From Akkermansiaceae bacterium UBA2367 (GTDB taxonomy: Bacteria > Verrucomicrobiota > Verrucomicrobiia > Verrucomicrobiales > DEV007): a DNA stretch of 64,000 nucleotides. The first letter of the stretch is position 1, and every line of letters starts with the position of its first letter. The translations under genes and the position numbers were made by a program. The stretch is from assembly GCA_002344525.1 (NCBI GenBank), contig DDTJ01000088.1:51303-115302 (forward strand). Reading direction: 5' to 3'. The notes under the pieces were generated by a model. That model saw nothing but the letters and a program-made list of their open reading frames with translations, was not told the DNA's origin and ran no database searches. Shown one piece after another: positions 51,066-59,740 of this stretch.

Positions 51066-51911
51066 TCACGCCGTCTTCCGCACCGGGAGCATGTAGCCCA
51101 GCAGCGCGCCGACACGCTCGCGCATGACGGTGCGGGGCACGATCATGTCGACGAGGCCGTGTTCGAGGAGGAACTCGGCGGTCTGGAAGCCGGGGGGCAG
51201 GTTCTGGTGGGTCGTCTCCTTGATGACGCGGGGCCCGGCGAAGCCGATCATGCAGTTCGGCTCGGCCATGATGACGTCGCCGAGGGTGGCGAAGCTCGCG
51301 GTGACGCCCCCGGTCGTCGGGTGGGTGAGGATGGCGAAGTAGGGCAGCCCGGCGGCGTGGTGGCGGGCAAGTGCCCCGCTCGTCTTGGCCATCTGCATGA
51401 GGCTGAGGATGCCCTCGTGCATGCGGGCGCCGCCGGAGGAGCAGACGATGATGGCGGCACGGCGCTCCTCGGTCGCGACCTCGATGGCGCGAGTGAGCTT
51501 CTCCCCGGCGGCGGAGCCCATGCTCGCGCCGAGGAAGCGGAAATCCATCACCCCGATGGTGACGGGATGGCCGAGGATGGAGCCACGCCCGGTGAGGACG
51601 GCGTCCTTCAGCCCGGTCTTCTTCTGGTAGAGCTTGACCTTGTCGGTGTAGCCTCTGAAGCCGAGGGCGTCGGTGGATTCCAAAGTGGGGTCCAGCTCCT
51701 CGAAGGAGTCGGCGTCGAGGAGCATGGCGACGCGCTCCTGCGAGGTGAGGGTGAAATGGTGGTCGCACTTGGTGCAGACGCGGTGGCGCTGCTTCAGCGT
51801 AATCTCGTCGATGATCGCGCCGCAAGAGGGGCACTTGTTCCACAGCCCTTCGGGCATGTCGGACTTCTTCTTGCCCAGCGATTTGATGGAGCGTTTTTTG
51901 AAAATGCCCAT
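51066..51911 (-). CDS. accD: acetyl-CoA carboxylase carboxyltransferase subunit beta
   Basis: A 281-residue beta subunit of the carboxyltransferase that makes malonyl-CoA for fatty acid synthesis. The zinc finger is complete (KCPSCGAIIDE and RVCTKCDHHFTL). The carboxylase core shows GHPVTIGVMDFRFLGASMGS, RRAAIIVCSSGGARMHEGIL then SLMQMAKTS, AILTHPTTGGVTASFATLGD and IGFAGPRVIKETTHQNLP. Length matches bacterial AccD. accA is not in the window. The next minus-strand gene upstream, comF, ends 111 bases before its start. Confidence 0.96.
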   Translation of the reverse strand: MGIFKKRSIKSLGKKKSDMPEGLWNKCPSCGAIIDEITLKQRHRVCTKCDHHFTLTSQERVAMLLDADSFEELDPTLESTDALGFRGYTDKVKLYQKKTGLKDAVLTGRGSILGHPVTIGVMDFRFLGASMGSAAGEKLTRAIEVATEERRAAIIVCSSGGARMHEGILSLMQMAKTSGALARHHAAGLPYFAILTHPTTGGVTASFATLGDVIMAEPNCMIGFAGPRVIKETTHQNLPPGFQTAEFLLEHGLVDMIVPRTVMRERVGALLGYMLPVRKTA

Positions 51912-52022
51912 GCGATAGGAATGGGGAGGGTCGGTGTCTGTGTTTCCCGCGAACGGGCCTCGGAATGCTCAAGGATAGCGGTTCCGCCGGGGTTCACAAC
52001 CGATTTTCCATCGCGCATGTCC

Positions 52023-52787
52023 TCACCCCCGCAGGACCGAGACGGCGGCGATCCGGTCGATGTCGAAGTGTTCGCGCAGGACGGCGGCGCATTCCGAGAC
52101 GGTCGTGCCGGTGGTGATGACGTCGTCGACGAGGAGGATTCTGGCCCCGCCGGGCGGGGTTTCGGGGAGGCGGCGGGCGGGAGCGTAGGCTCCGGCGAGG
52201 TTGACGAGGCGCTCGCGCCGGTCGAGGCGGGCCTGCCGCACCGTCGCGCGGACGCGGCGGAGGAGGGGGCGCAGGCGCAGCTCGATCCCGGCGGGGGCGC
52301 GGCGGACAAGTTCGCGGGCGAGTTCGTGGCTTTGGTTGAAGCCCCGCTCGCGGCGGCGGCGGGGATGCAGGGGCACGGGCGCGACCCACCAGGGGCCGCC
52401 CTCGCGGAGGCGCTCATCGCGCCAGACCTCGTCGAGGAGAATGCCGAGGAGGCGGGCGAGGTGCCGTTCCTTCCCATATTTGAAACGGTGGATAAGGCCG
52501 CTGCCCGCCCCGGCCCCGCGCCAGGCGCTGACGGCGAAGTCGATGGCCAGTTCGCGGTCGCCGCAGTTGGCGCAGCGGAAGGCGAGGGAGGAGACCCCGT
52601 CGAAGCCTTGGCCGCACACGGTGCAGTAGAGTTCGCCGACGGGGACGAGGGTGGCCTCGCAGGGTTCGCAGAGGAAGGGTCGCTCCAGTTGGCGGGCGGC
52701 GTCGAGGGGCCGGTCGCAGGCGGCGCAGGCTGGCGGGTAGACCCAGCCGAGCAGGGCTTGGCGGACGCGGGCGAGGGAGGGGGTCAT
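52023..52787 (-). CDS. comF: ComF family phosphoribosyltransferase-like protein
   Basis: A 254-residue protein of the ComF group, linked to DNA uptake in naturally competent bacteria. A double-zinc-ribbon region comes first (PPACAACDRPLD, FLCEPCEATL, YCTVCGQGFDG, CANCGDRELA). The phosphoribosyltransferase part has FKYGKERHLARLLG, PLHPRRRRERGFNQSHELAR and the PRPP loop ARILLVDDVITTGTTVSECA. ATG 52787 overlaps the stop of the CPBP gene (ATGA); frames open further upstream are inside that gene. Biochemical role is unsettled for the family. Confidence 0.9.
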   Translation of the reverse strand: MTPSLARVRQALLGWVYPPACAACDRPLDAARQLERPFLCEPCEATLVPVGELYCTVCGQGFDGVSSLAFRCANCGDRELAIDFAVSAWRGAGAGSGLIHRFKYGKERHLARLLGILLDEVWRDERLREGGPWWVAPVPLHPRRRRERGFNQSHELARELVRRAPAGIELRLRPLLRRVRATVRQARLDRRERLVNLAGAYAPARRLPETPPGGARILLVDDVITTGTTVSECAAVLREHFDIDRIAAVSVLRG

Positions 52788-53806
52788 GGTTTTTCCGCCT
52801 TCTCCGAAAAGGGATCGCCGTATCGCTTCCGCAACCAGAGCCAGAGGACGAACCCGGTGAGGAGGACAACGAGGCAGGAGACCGCCCCGACCCGCAGGGT
52901 CTCGCCCAGCCAAGGCATCATCGCCCCCGGCTCGAAGGCCCGCGTGGCGAGGGGGCTGAGCGTCTTCACACCGAAGACCCAGCCCGCGTGCAGGCCGATC
53001 CCGAGCCAGAGCGAGCCCGTCTTCATCCTCGTGTAGCCGAGGACCAGCCCGATGGCGAAGAGCACGGCGAACTCGGCGAGGAGGAAGGAGGGGTTGGCGA
53101 ACTGCGAGAAAAAGTGGGCGAAAATCTGGCCGACCATCCACAGGCCCGTCGTCGCCGTGACCGTCCCGGCCTCCAGACCGTGGGGCGGGTTGAAGAAATG
53201 GACCACGGCGAAGAAGGCGGCGAGGGCGAGGAAGAGGGCGCGGGGACGCAGCAGTTTCGCGGCGAGCGATTGCAGGGCGCCGCGGAAGACGAACTCCTCC
53301 AGCAAGGCGACGGCGAGACCGGTGCCGAGGGCGCCGAGGAGGATGCCAAGGAGAGGCTTGCCCGTGTCGTGGATCTCGTACCAGCCCCGCCCGACGTAGA
53401 ACCCGCCCAGCAGCAGCAGCGTCCCCGCCGCGAGCGCGAACCCGGCGAGGAGGTGGCCCCACCACCATGGGTTCGGCGAAAGCTGGAACTGCCGCAGGAG
53501 TCGCTCCCCGCGCGTCCCCTCGCGAGGGGGCTGCGGCTTCCCCGCGTTGAGCCAGCGCAGGGTGGGCCAGAGCAGGATCGCGCCCGCGAGGAGGAGGGCG
53601 CGGTTGAAGTAGCGGGAGAATCCCGCCTTCGCCAAGGAGCGGTGCAGCTCGTGGAACCAGCCGCCCTCAAGCCAGCCCTCGGCCGCGACGTGCTTGCCGA
53701 CGAAATGGAGCGGCGGGGCGAGGAGGGCGCCGAGGAGCATCGTCCCGAGGAGGAAGACGAGGAGCTTGAAAAGGCTGGACTGGAGGAAGGGACCGCGTTC
53801 CGGCAT
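52784..53806 (-). CDS. CPBP family intramembrane metalloprotease
   Basis: A 340-residue polytopic membrane protein with the CPBP/Abi (CAAX prenyl protease 2-like) motifs in order: EExxxR in AVALLEEFVFRGALQSL, FxxxH in AFFAVVHFFNPP, and the third HxxW in GIGLHAGWVFG. About eight helices are predicted, more than the four-helix core, with an extra N-terminal pair. Roles in bacteria range from prenyl-peptide cleavage to bacteriocin immunity; none is suggested by context. The ATG at 53806 begins MPERGPFLQSS. It is coupled to comF downstream. Confidence 0.88.
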   Translation of the reverse strand: MPERGPFLQSSLFKLLVFLLGTMLLGALLAPPLHFVGKHVAAEGWLEGGWFHELHRSLAKAGFSRYFNRALLLAGAILLWPTLRWLNAGKPQPPREGTRGERLLRQFQLSPNPWWWGHLLAGFALAAGTLLLLGGFYVGRGWYEIHDTGKPLLGILLGALGTGLAVALLEEFVFRGALQSLAAKLLRPRALFLALAAFFAVVHFFNPPHGLEAGTVTATTGLWMVGQIFAHFFSQFANPSFLLAEFAVLFAIGLVLGYTRMKTGSLWLGIGLHAGWVFGVKTLSPLATRAFEPGAMMPWLGETLRVGAVSCLVVLLTGFVLWLWLRKRYGDPFSEKAEKP

Positions 53807-53871
53807 GGCTGCCGATACGACGAAACGGGGGCGCTGGCAAGGGCAGACGGCGCTGGCTTCCTCCCCGCCGT

Positions 53872-54864
53872 TCACCGTCCGCCGCCCAGGCGCATCGCCT
53901 CCGTCGCCCGGGTCGCGGTGAACACCGTCCCGACCTCGGCCCTCCTCCCGCCGCCGATGACGATCCAGCGATCCCCGACCTTGCAGGAGGCCATCCCGTG
54001 GCGGGGCCTCGGGAGGGGTTCGCCCGCCGACCATCTCCCCGTCGCTAGATCGAGGATGTCGTGCCGGCGGAAGGTCTCCTGCGTTTCGACATCCTCTCCG
54101 CCGACCACATGGATGCGGCCGCGATGGAGCACCGCCGTCGGCGCGGACCGGGCGAGGGGCAGCTCGGTGAAGACGCTCCACCGCCCCTTGCGGAAATCGT
54201 AGCGCCAGCAGGCGGCCTGGGCGCTGCGGTCTCTCCTCCCGCCGACGATGTAGAGGGAGGAGGCGTCCTGCAGCACCGTGATGTGGTCGCGCTGCTCCGG
54301 GATCGGGGCGATGCGGTCGGTGCGCCATTCCCCCGTGGCGATGCGGCAGGACCAGGTCTCGCGCAAGCCAAGCCCGCCGAAGAGGTGCAGCCAGCCGTCC
54401 CGCGCGATCATGAAATGCTTGTGGCGCGGGGCGGGCATGGGGCCGAGCTCCCGCCACTCGCCGGTGCGGGTGTCGTAGGCGTGGAGCGATGAGGAGAAGT
54501 GCTTCTGCCTCAGGTCGAGGAATCCTCCCGAGACATAGACGACCCCTTGCCAGGCGGCGACGCCGGAATGGTTCAATTTCGTCGGCAGGGGCGCGAGCCT
54601 CTCCCAGCGCCCGGTGCGGAGGTCGAGGGCCTCGAAGGCGCGCTTCGACCCGTCCAGCCCGATGCCGCCAACGCCGTAGACTTTCTCATCGACCACCGCA
54701 CAGGCGATCTCGGACCTCGCCGTGGGCATACCGGGCAGCGTCTCCCAGCCCCGCGTTTTGGAAGGATGCCCCTCCCCCGCCGCGAAGACCGGGGCAAGGG
54801 CAAGCGCTGCCGCGAGGAAGGCTCGCGCCGCGACCGGGGTTCGATGGCTCAAGCGGACTTCCAT
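53872..54864 (-). CDS. secreted kelch-repeat protein
   Basis: A 330-residue secreted beta-propeller with signal sequence (VAARAFLAAALALAPVFAAG) and about six kelch repeats, each with the GG...W pattern. Examples are EIACAVVDEKVYGVGGIG, SGVAAWQGVVYVSGGFLD, WLHLFGGLGL, ITVLQDASSLYIVGGRRD, RGRIHVVGGEDV and DRWIVIGGGR, each followed by TGRW- or TGEW-type turns. This is the N-acetylneuraminate-epimerase/kelch-propeller type, but I cannot assign an activity. It follows a truncated amino-acid oxidase gene by 32 bases on the same strand and precedes the CPBP gene by 65 bases. Confidence 0.78.
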   Translation of the reverse strand: MEVRLSHRTPVAARAFLAAALALAPVFAAGEGHPSKTRGWETLPGMPTARSEIACAVVDEKVYGVGGIGLDGSKRAFEALDLRTGRWERLAPLPTKLNHSGVAAWQGVVYVSGGFLDLRQKHFSSSLHAYDTRTGEWRELGPMPAPRHKHFMIARDGWLHLFGGLGLRETWSCRIATGEWRTDRIAPIPEQRDHITVLQDASSLYIVGGRRDRSAQAACWRYDFRKGRWSVFTELPLARSAPTAVLHRGRIHVVGGEDVETQETFRRHDILDLATGRWSAGEPLPRPRHGMASCKVGDRWIVIGGGRRAEVGTVFTATRATEAMRLGGGR

Positions 54865-54896
54865 CACGCCGCATTGTGGCCCGCGACAGGAAGGAG

Positions 54897-55361
54897 TCAG
54901 CATTGCGCGCCCGCGATGTTGGAGGTCGTCTGAGGCGGCAGGTCGCGGGTGTAGAGAGTCACCGACGCGCCCCTCGCCAGCAGGAGATGCGCCACGCTCA
55001 GGCCCATGACGCCGCCCCCGATGACGGCGCAGGCCTTCCCGGCCACCGCATCGGCGAGTCCGATGGTCAGATGCGAGGAGCCCCACGACAAGGTGAAGCC
55101 CCCGCCGCCATGGCCGTAGTTGTGGATCACCGTCTTTCCCTCCCATTGCTCCCGCTTCACCACGAAACCCGAGGGACGGAACGGACGCAGCCCAGTGACC
55201 ACGCGGATCTGCCTCTCCGCGCCGACGCGGACTGCTGGCAAGTCCGCTCCCTCCAGCAAGGAAGGCGCGTCCGCCCGGTCGGCGGGCGACTGCCGGAAAT
55301 CGCAGCCGGGCAAGGAGGCCAGCCCGAGGAGAGTCAGCGGCAGGGCATCTCGTCGTTTCAT
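54897..55361 (-). pseudogene. truncated FAD-dependent amino-acid oxidase
   Basis: ATG 55361 encodes a lipoprotein-type leader (LTLLGLASLPGCDF), then VVTGLRPFRPSGFVVKREQW then EGKTVIHNYGHGGGGFTLSW and the FAD-binding ACAVIGGGVMGLSVAHLLLA. These are blocks of D-amino-acid-oxidase-like proteins, here in the order usual for an N-terminally permuted secreted form. The frame stops after TSNIAGAQC, where a full protein would continue for over 200 residues. So the catalytic and C-terminal parts are gone. The kelch gene begins 32 bases later. It is either a relic or a disrupted gene. Confidence 0.6.
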
Positions 55362-55505
55362 CGGCCAATGTCCGTCAGGGTTTTGGTCTTGGCATCTTCA
55401 AAGATTCCCCGCTCCCCGCAATGGCGTGAATGGACCTCCCTCCACCTTGAGGCAAGGTCTCCCAACAGGGTCCGGTCGCGCATTTGACCCTGTCCAGTCG
55501 CCTCC

Positions 55506-57455
55506 ATGAAACCCCAGATCCTCGCTGCCGCCTTCGCCCTGCTCCTGCCTGCTGGACTGCGTGCTAACCCGATGCCGCCAGTCGAGAACACCGTCGATGT
55601 CTGCGTCTACACGGCCACACCCTCCGGCATCCTCACCGCCATCTCAGCGAAGAGAGAGGGCAAGACCGTCCTCATCGTCGAACCGGGACGCTGGGTCGGC
55701 GGCATGCTGGGAGCCGGGTTGAAACCTCTGGACGACTGCCCCAACATCAACGCCACTGGCGGGATGACCCGCGCCTTGATCGAAACGCTGGAGGACGGTG
55801 CCCAGCCGCTGAACGACAGAAACTACCGCTCCTACAATCCCGGTGACATCCGCAAGAAGTTCGAGCGGCTGATCCAGGAGCACGGCATCGCCGTCCACTA
55901 CGACCACCGCATCGGAAAAACGGAAAAGGACGGCGCCTCCCTCGCCACCGCGTCCTTCGATTTCGCCCCCTTCGACGACACCGGATGCCCTCCCGCCAAG
56001 GCCACGCGCACCGACCAACTGCGGGTCAGCGCCAAGATTTTCATCGACGCCAGCTACGAAGGCGATCTGATGGCCGCCGCCGGAGTCTCCTACCGCACCG
56101 GCCGCGAGGCGCACGACGAATACGGCGAAGAAGTCGCCGGAGTGCAGCCGCCCCTGAGCCCTTACCCCATCGATCCCTTCGTCGTTCCCGGTGATCGCGA
56201 CAGCGGCCTGCTGCCTATGGTGGAGCACAACCACGGCGAGCCCGGCGACGGCGACCACTACACCCAAGCCTACAACTACCGCTACTACACCACCAGCGAT
56301 CCCGAGCACCGCGTCCCCTTCGGGATCGACGACGATTACGACCCCGCTCACTATGAACTGGTCGGCCGCTACATCGAGCACCTCACCGCCACCCACCGCG
56401 CCAATCCGGCGATGGTCCGCAAGCATCTCGTCGGCATCTTTCCCGGCTGGATGAACGCGGGCGAGTGGAACTACCAGCGGGAAACCCTCTTCTCCATGTC
56501 CCCGCTCGGCATCAGCCAACGCTATGCCGCCGGAGACCAAGCCGAAAAAGCTGCCGTCTGGAAGGAACACCAGCGCTACCTCCAGGGCCTGCACCGCTTC
56601 ATGAGCACCGATGGGCGCGTCCCCGCCGACTACCGCGAGGAGGTCGCCGCCCTCGGACTGGACCGCCGCGCCCACCCCGACACGCAGGGATGGCCCCACC
56701 AGCTCTACATCCGCGTGGCCCGCCGCCTCAAGGCCGCCTACACCATCACCGCCCACGACGTCTACAACCGGACCCAGTCCAAAGATCCCGTGGCCCTCGC
56801 CCAATACGGCATCGACACCTACCCCTCGCGCCGCATCTGGTTGGAAAAGGACGGGCAGCCCCACGTCTCCATCGAGGGCAACATGTTCGTCGGCGGAGCC
56901 AAGGGTCCCACCAACGTCCCCTACCCTATCCCCTACGACGCCATCGTTCCCGTGGAGGAGGAGGCTACCAACCTCATCGTTCCGGTCTGCTTCTCCGCCA
57001 CCCATCTCGGCTACGCCTCGGCGAGGATGGAGCCCGTTTTCATGATGTGCGGCGAATCCGCCGGCATCGCCGCCAGCCACGCCATCGACCAAGGAGCCAG
57101 CGTGCAGCGCATCGACCGGACCGTGTTCCAACAAGCGCTTCTGGCAGCCGGGCAGAAGCTCAGCTGGGACCCGGAACGGGACAAGGCGGAAGCCCCCGCA
57201 TCGCGTCGAAACGAAGGTCGAAGCACCGGCGATCCGTTCAGCTTTTCCAGCCTTCGCGGCGCAGCCGACCGGGACGGAGACAAGCGGGTGTCGCAAAAGG
57301 AATGGGCCGACGGCAAGCCGGACTGGGCATGGGTTTTCCCCTTCATCGACCAGAACCGCGACGGCCAGATCGACGAAGCCGAATACGCCGCCTTTCAAAA
57401 GCACAAGGCCACTCACTCCGACTGGGTCGAGATCGCCCGCGCAGCCTTGGAGTGA
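55506..57455 (+). CDS. secreted FAD-dependent oxidoreductase with C-terminal EF-hands
   Basis: A 649-residue protein with signal peptide (PQILAAAFALLLPAGLRANP). The FAD_oxidored (PF12831) fold begins with VDVCVYTATPSGILTAISAK, followed by GRWVGGMLGAGL. Later blocks are KIFIDASYEGDLMAAAGVSY, YNYRYYTTSDPEHRVPFG, ATHLGYASARMEPVFMMCGE and SAGIAASHAI. The C-terminal 80 residues hold two EF-hand loops (DRDGDKRVSQKEW and DQNRDGQIDEAEY), a calcium-binding add-on common in Verrucomicrobia/Planctomycetes secreted proteins. The substrate is unknown; many such proteins lie in carbohydrate-use loci. It stands alone on the plus strand. Confidence 0.82.
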   Translation: MKPQILAAAFALLLPAGLRANPMPPVENTVDVCVYTATPSGILTAISAKREGKTVLIVEPGRWVGGMLGAGLKPLDDCPNINATGGMTRALIETLEDGAQPLNDRNYRSYNPGDIRKKFERLIQEHGIAVHYDHRIGKTEKDGASLATASFDFAPFDDTGCPPAKATRTDQLRVSAKIFIDASYEGDLMAAAGVSYRTGREAHDEYGEEVAGVQPPLSPYPIDPFVVPGDRDSGLLPMVEHNHGEPGDGDHYTQAYNYRYYTTSDPEHRVPFGIDDDYDPAHYELVGRYIEHLTATHRANPAMVRKHLVGIFPGWMNAGEWNYQRETLFSMSPLGISQRYAAGDQAEKAAVWKEHQRYLQGLHRFMSTDGRVPADYREEVAALGLDRRAHPDTQGWPHQLYIRVARRLKAAYTITAHDVYNRTQSKDPVALAQYGIDTYPSRRIWLEKDGQPHVSIEGNMFVGGAKGPTNVPYPIPYDAIVPVEEEATNLIVPVCFSATHLGYASARMEPVFMMCGESAGIAASHAIDQGASVQRIDRTVFQQALLAAGQKLSWDPERDKAEAPASRRNEGRSTGDPFSFSSLRGAADRDGDKRVSQKEWADGKPDWAWVFPFIDQNRDGQIDEAEYAAFQKHKATHSDWVEIARAALE

Positions 57456-57549
57456 TTGCTGGAAATCCCTTTGTCCCTCCGCCCCCTCTCCGCCGGGGGT
57501 CGGGGAAAGACATGTTTCCAGAAGAGCCGGTTTTTCGCCCGCGCTCCCT

Positions 57550-58074
57550 TCAAATGTCCGCAGGGAACTCCGGGCAGATCGCCGAAGCATCCTGTTCGCC
57601 GGAGAGGTTGAAAAAGCGCATCTTCCCGTTCTTCCCGCAGAGCCAGACTTCGAGGGCCCCGGCTTCGAGGTAGAGATTTCGTTTCGCGATCATTTCACGC
57701 TCCGTGTTGTCCGGGGACAGCACCTCGACGCAGATCTCGGGCGCGATCTCGAAGGCGATCTGGCCGCGGACGCGCTCGAAGCGCTCCTCGGAATACCAGC
57801 CCACATCGGCGGCGCGGACCCCGTCGATGGTGGAGATGGGACATTCGGGCAAGGCGAGGCCTCCGAGACGGGAGAGCAACGCGACTTGGATTTTCATGGT
57901 CCGGTGGCTGTGTTCACCGGCGGCGGGTGGCATCATGATGACGTTTCCAAAGGCATTGCATTCCACCTTGCCGGGCAGGTCGACGAGGGCCGGATCGCGG
58001 ACGATCTCAGCCCAGCGCCTCCGGTTGAAGGCGATCTGCTCGTCCCGGGACGGAAGTTCGATGAGCAGTTGCAT
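57550..58074 (-). CDS. Uma2 family endonuclease-fold protein
   Basis: A 174-residue protein of the Uma2 (DUF820) family, a PD-(D/E)xK nuclease fold expanded in cyanobacteria and Verrucomicrobia. The conserved blocks are in place: RRWAEIVRDPALVDLPGKVE, IMMPPAAGEHSHRTMKIQVA, RAADVGWYSEERFER (catalytic Asp), APEICVEVLSPDNTEREM (Glu with following VLSP) and LYLEAGALEVWLCG. ATG 58074 gives the normal length; an earlier start adds 26 unsupported codons. Biological target of the family is not known. Confidence 0.85.
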   Translation of the reverse strand: MQLLIELPSRDEQIAFNRRRWAEIVRDPALVDLPGKVECNAFGNVIMMPPAAGEHSHRTMKIQVALLSRLGGLALPECPISTIDGVRAADVGWYSEERFERVRGQIAFEIAPEICVEVLSPDNTEREMIAKRNLYLEAGALEVWLCGKNGKMRFFNLSGEQDASAICPEFPADI

Positions 58075-58288
58075 AGGGGCAAGCGCGAAGCGTTCGTCGT
58101 GAAAGGTAGAAGGCGGAGGGGAAAAGGTCAAGGCATCCCCGTGGTTGCACAAGACACCGCAGCCCTGTCCCGCCGCCGATCTCCCCAGCCCTGCATCTTT
58201 CGCTTGCGACAGGGGATTTTGGGCAAATGCTTCCCCTTTGCCAATCGTTCACGGATCACGACTTCCGCCCCCCACGCGACTCCTCCCC

Positions 58289-59740
58289 ATGCGATCCCTC
58301 CTCGCCGCCAGCCTGCTCCTCCCCATGCTCGCCGCCGCGGCCGAGACGGGCAAGGGAGCCAAGGCGAAAGGCAAGGCCGCCCCGCCGAGGCGGCCGAACA
58401 TCCTCCTCGTCATGTCCGACGACCAAGGCTGGGGCGACGTGGGCTACAACGGGCATCCCCACCTCCAGACCCCGCATCTCGACGCCGCCGCCGCCTCGGG
58501 CCTGCGGCTCGACTGCTTCTACTCCGCCGCGCCCTCCTGCTCGCCAACGCGGGCGAGCGTCCTCACCGGGCGGCATCCGAACCGCATGGGCGTCTTCAGT
58601 TGGGGGCACGCCCTCCGCCCGCAGGAGACCACCCTCGCCGAGCTCCTGAAGGGCGCGGGCTACGCGACGGCGCATTTCGGAAAATGGCACCTCGGCCCGG
58701 TCCGGTCCGGCAGCCCGGTGAGCCCGGGGGCGAAGGGCTTCGACCACTGGGTCAGCGCCGAGAACTTCTTCGACCTCAACCCCAAATTGAGCGACGAGGG
58801 GAAGGAGACGAAATTCCACGGCGAAGGCAGCATGGTCGTCGCCGAGCTCGCCCTCGATTGGATCCGCCAGAATGCCTCGGGCGAGGCGCCGCTTTTCGCC
58901 GCAGTCTGGTTCGGCGCGCCCCATTTGCCACACATCGCCGCCCCCGAACTCTCCGCCCTCTATCAAGGACGCTCGAAGAGGGAGCGCGAATATTTCGGCG
59001 AGATCACCGGGCTCGACTGCGCCTTCGGACGCCTCCGCGACGGGCTCGCGGAGCTGGGCTTGCGCGACGACACCCTCGTCTGGTTCTGCAGCGACAACGG
59101 GGCCACCCCCGTCGGCGACACGGGCGACTCGCGCGGGGGCAAGCACCTGCTCTACGAGGGCGGGCTGCGCGTCCCTGCCTTCGTCGAATGGCCCGCCGGC
59201 ATCCCCGCGGGCAAGTCCTCGCCAGTGCGCTGCGGCACGGTCGACATCCTGCCCACGGTGCTGGAGCTGGTCGGGGTGCCGGGCGCGCCCGGACGCGTCC
59301 TCGATGGCATCAGCCTCGCCCCCCTCTTTCGCGGGGAGATGGACCAGCGCCCCGCGCCGCTGGGGTTCTGGAACGCGGCGGTGCCGGGACATTTCACCAA
59401 TCCCGCCGGCCTCATCGGCAAAGTAATCCCCGTCGACGAGAATTGGAGCGTGGCCAAGGTCGAGCGCGTCACCCGCCGCGTCGAGAAAACTCCCAAGCGG
59501 AGGATTCTCGGAAACGGCTACATCGGCCACTCCGCTTGGATCTCGGGCGACTGGAAGCTGCACCGCCTCTCCTTAGTCCCGGGAGAGGGCGCGCGCTGGT
59601 CGCTCTACAACCTCGCCACCGACCCGCGCGAGCGCCGCGACCTGTCGAAGGAGCATCCCGAAGTCCTCGCCGACCTCTCCGCCGAACTGGAGCAGTGGCT
59701 CGCCAGCGTCGTCGCGAGTTTGGAGGGGGCGGATTATTGA
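58289..59740 (+). CDS. secreted sulfatase
   Basis: A 483-residue type I sulfatase with signal peptide (SLLAASLLLPMLAAAAETG). Metal-binding RPNILLVMSDDQGWGDVGYN starts the domain. The formylglycine motif is in APSCSPTRASVLTGR (C-x-P-x-R, Cys form needing a maturase). GYATAHFGKWHLG and WFCSDNGATP complete the active site. Sulfatases of this kind strip sulfate from algal or host polysaccharides. No maturation enzyme or SusD-type gene is near; the radical-SAM protein at 6954 is of another family. Its 3' end overlaps the convergent propeller gene by seven bases. Confidence 0.92.
   Translation: MRSLLAASLLLPMLAAAAETGKGAKAKGKAAPPRRPNILLVMSDDQGWGDVGYNGHPHLQTPHLDAAAASGLRLDCFYSAAPSCSPTRASVLTGRHPNRMGVFSWGHALRPQETTLAELLKGAGYATAHFGKWHLGPVRSGSPVSPGAKGFDHWVSAENFFDLNPKLSDEGKETKFHGEGSMVVAELALDWIRQNASGEAPLFAAVWFGAPHLPHIAAPELSALYQGRSKREREYFGEITGLDCAFGRLRDGLAELGLRDDTLVWFCSDNGATPVGDTGDSRGGKHLLYEGGLRVPAFVEWPAGIPAGKSSPVRCGTVDILPTVLELVGVPGAPGRVLDGISLAPLFRGEMDQRPAPLGFWNAAVPGHFTNPAGLIGKVIPVDENWSVAKVERVTRRVEKTPKRRILGNGYIGHSAWISGDWKLHRLSLVPGEGARWSLYNLATDPRERRDLSKEHPEVLADLSAELEQWLASVVASLEGADY

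Noticed and set aside
52784..54457. Fusion of kelch-antisense sequence with the CPBP protease
   Set aside because: Family sequence begins only at ATG 53806; the upstream part is a mirror of the kelch gene.
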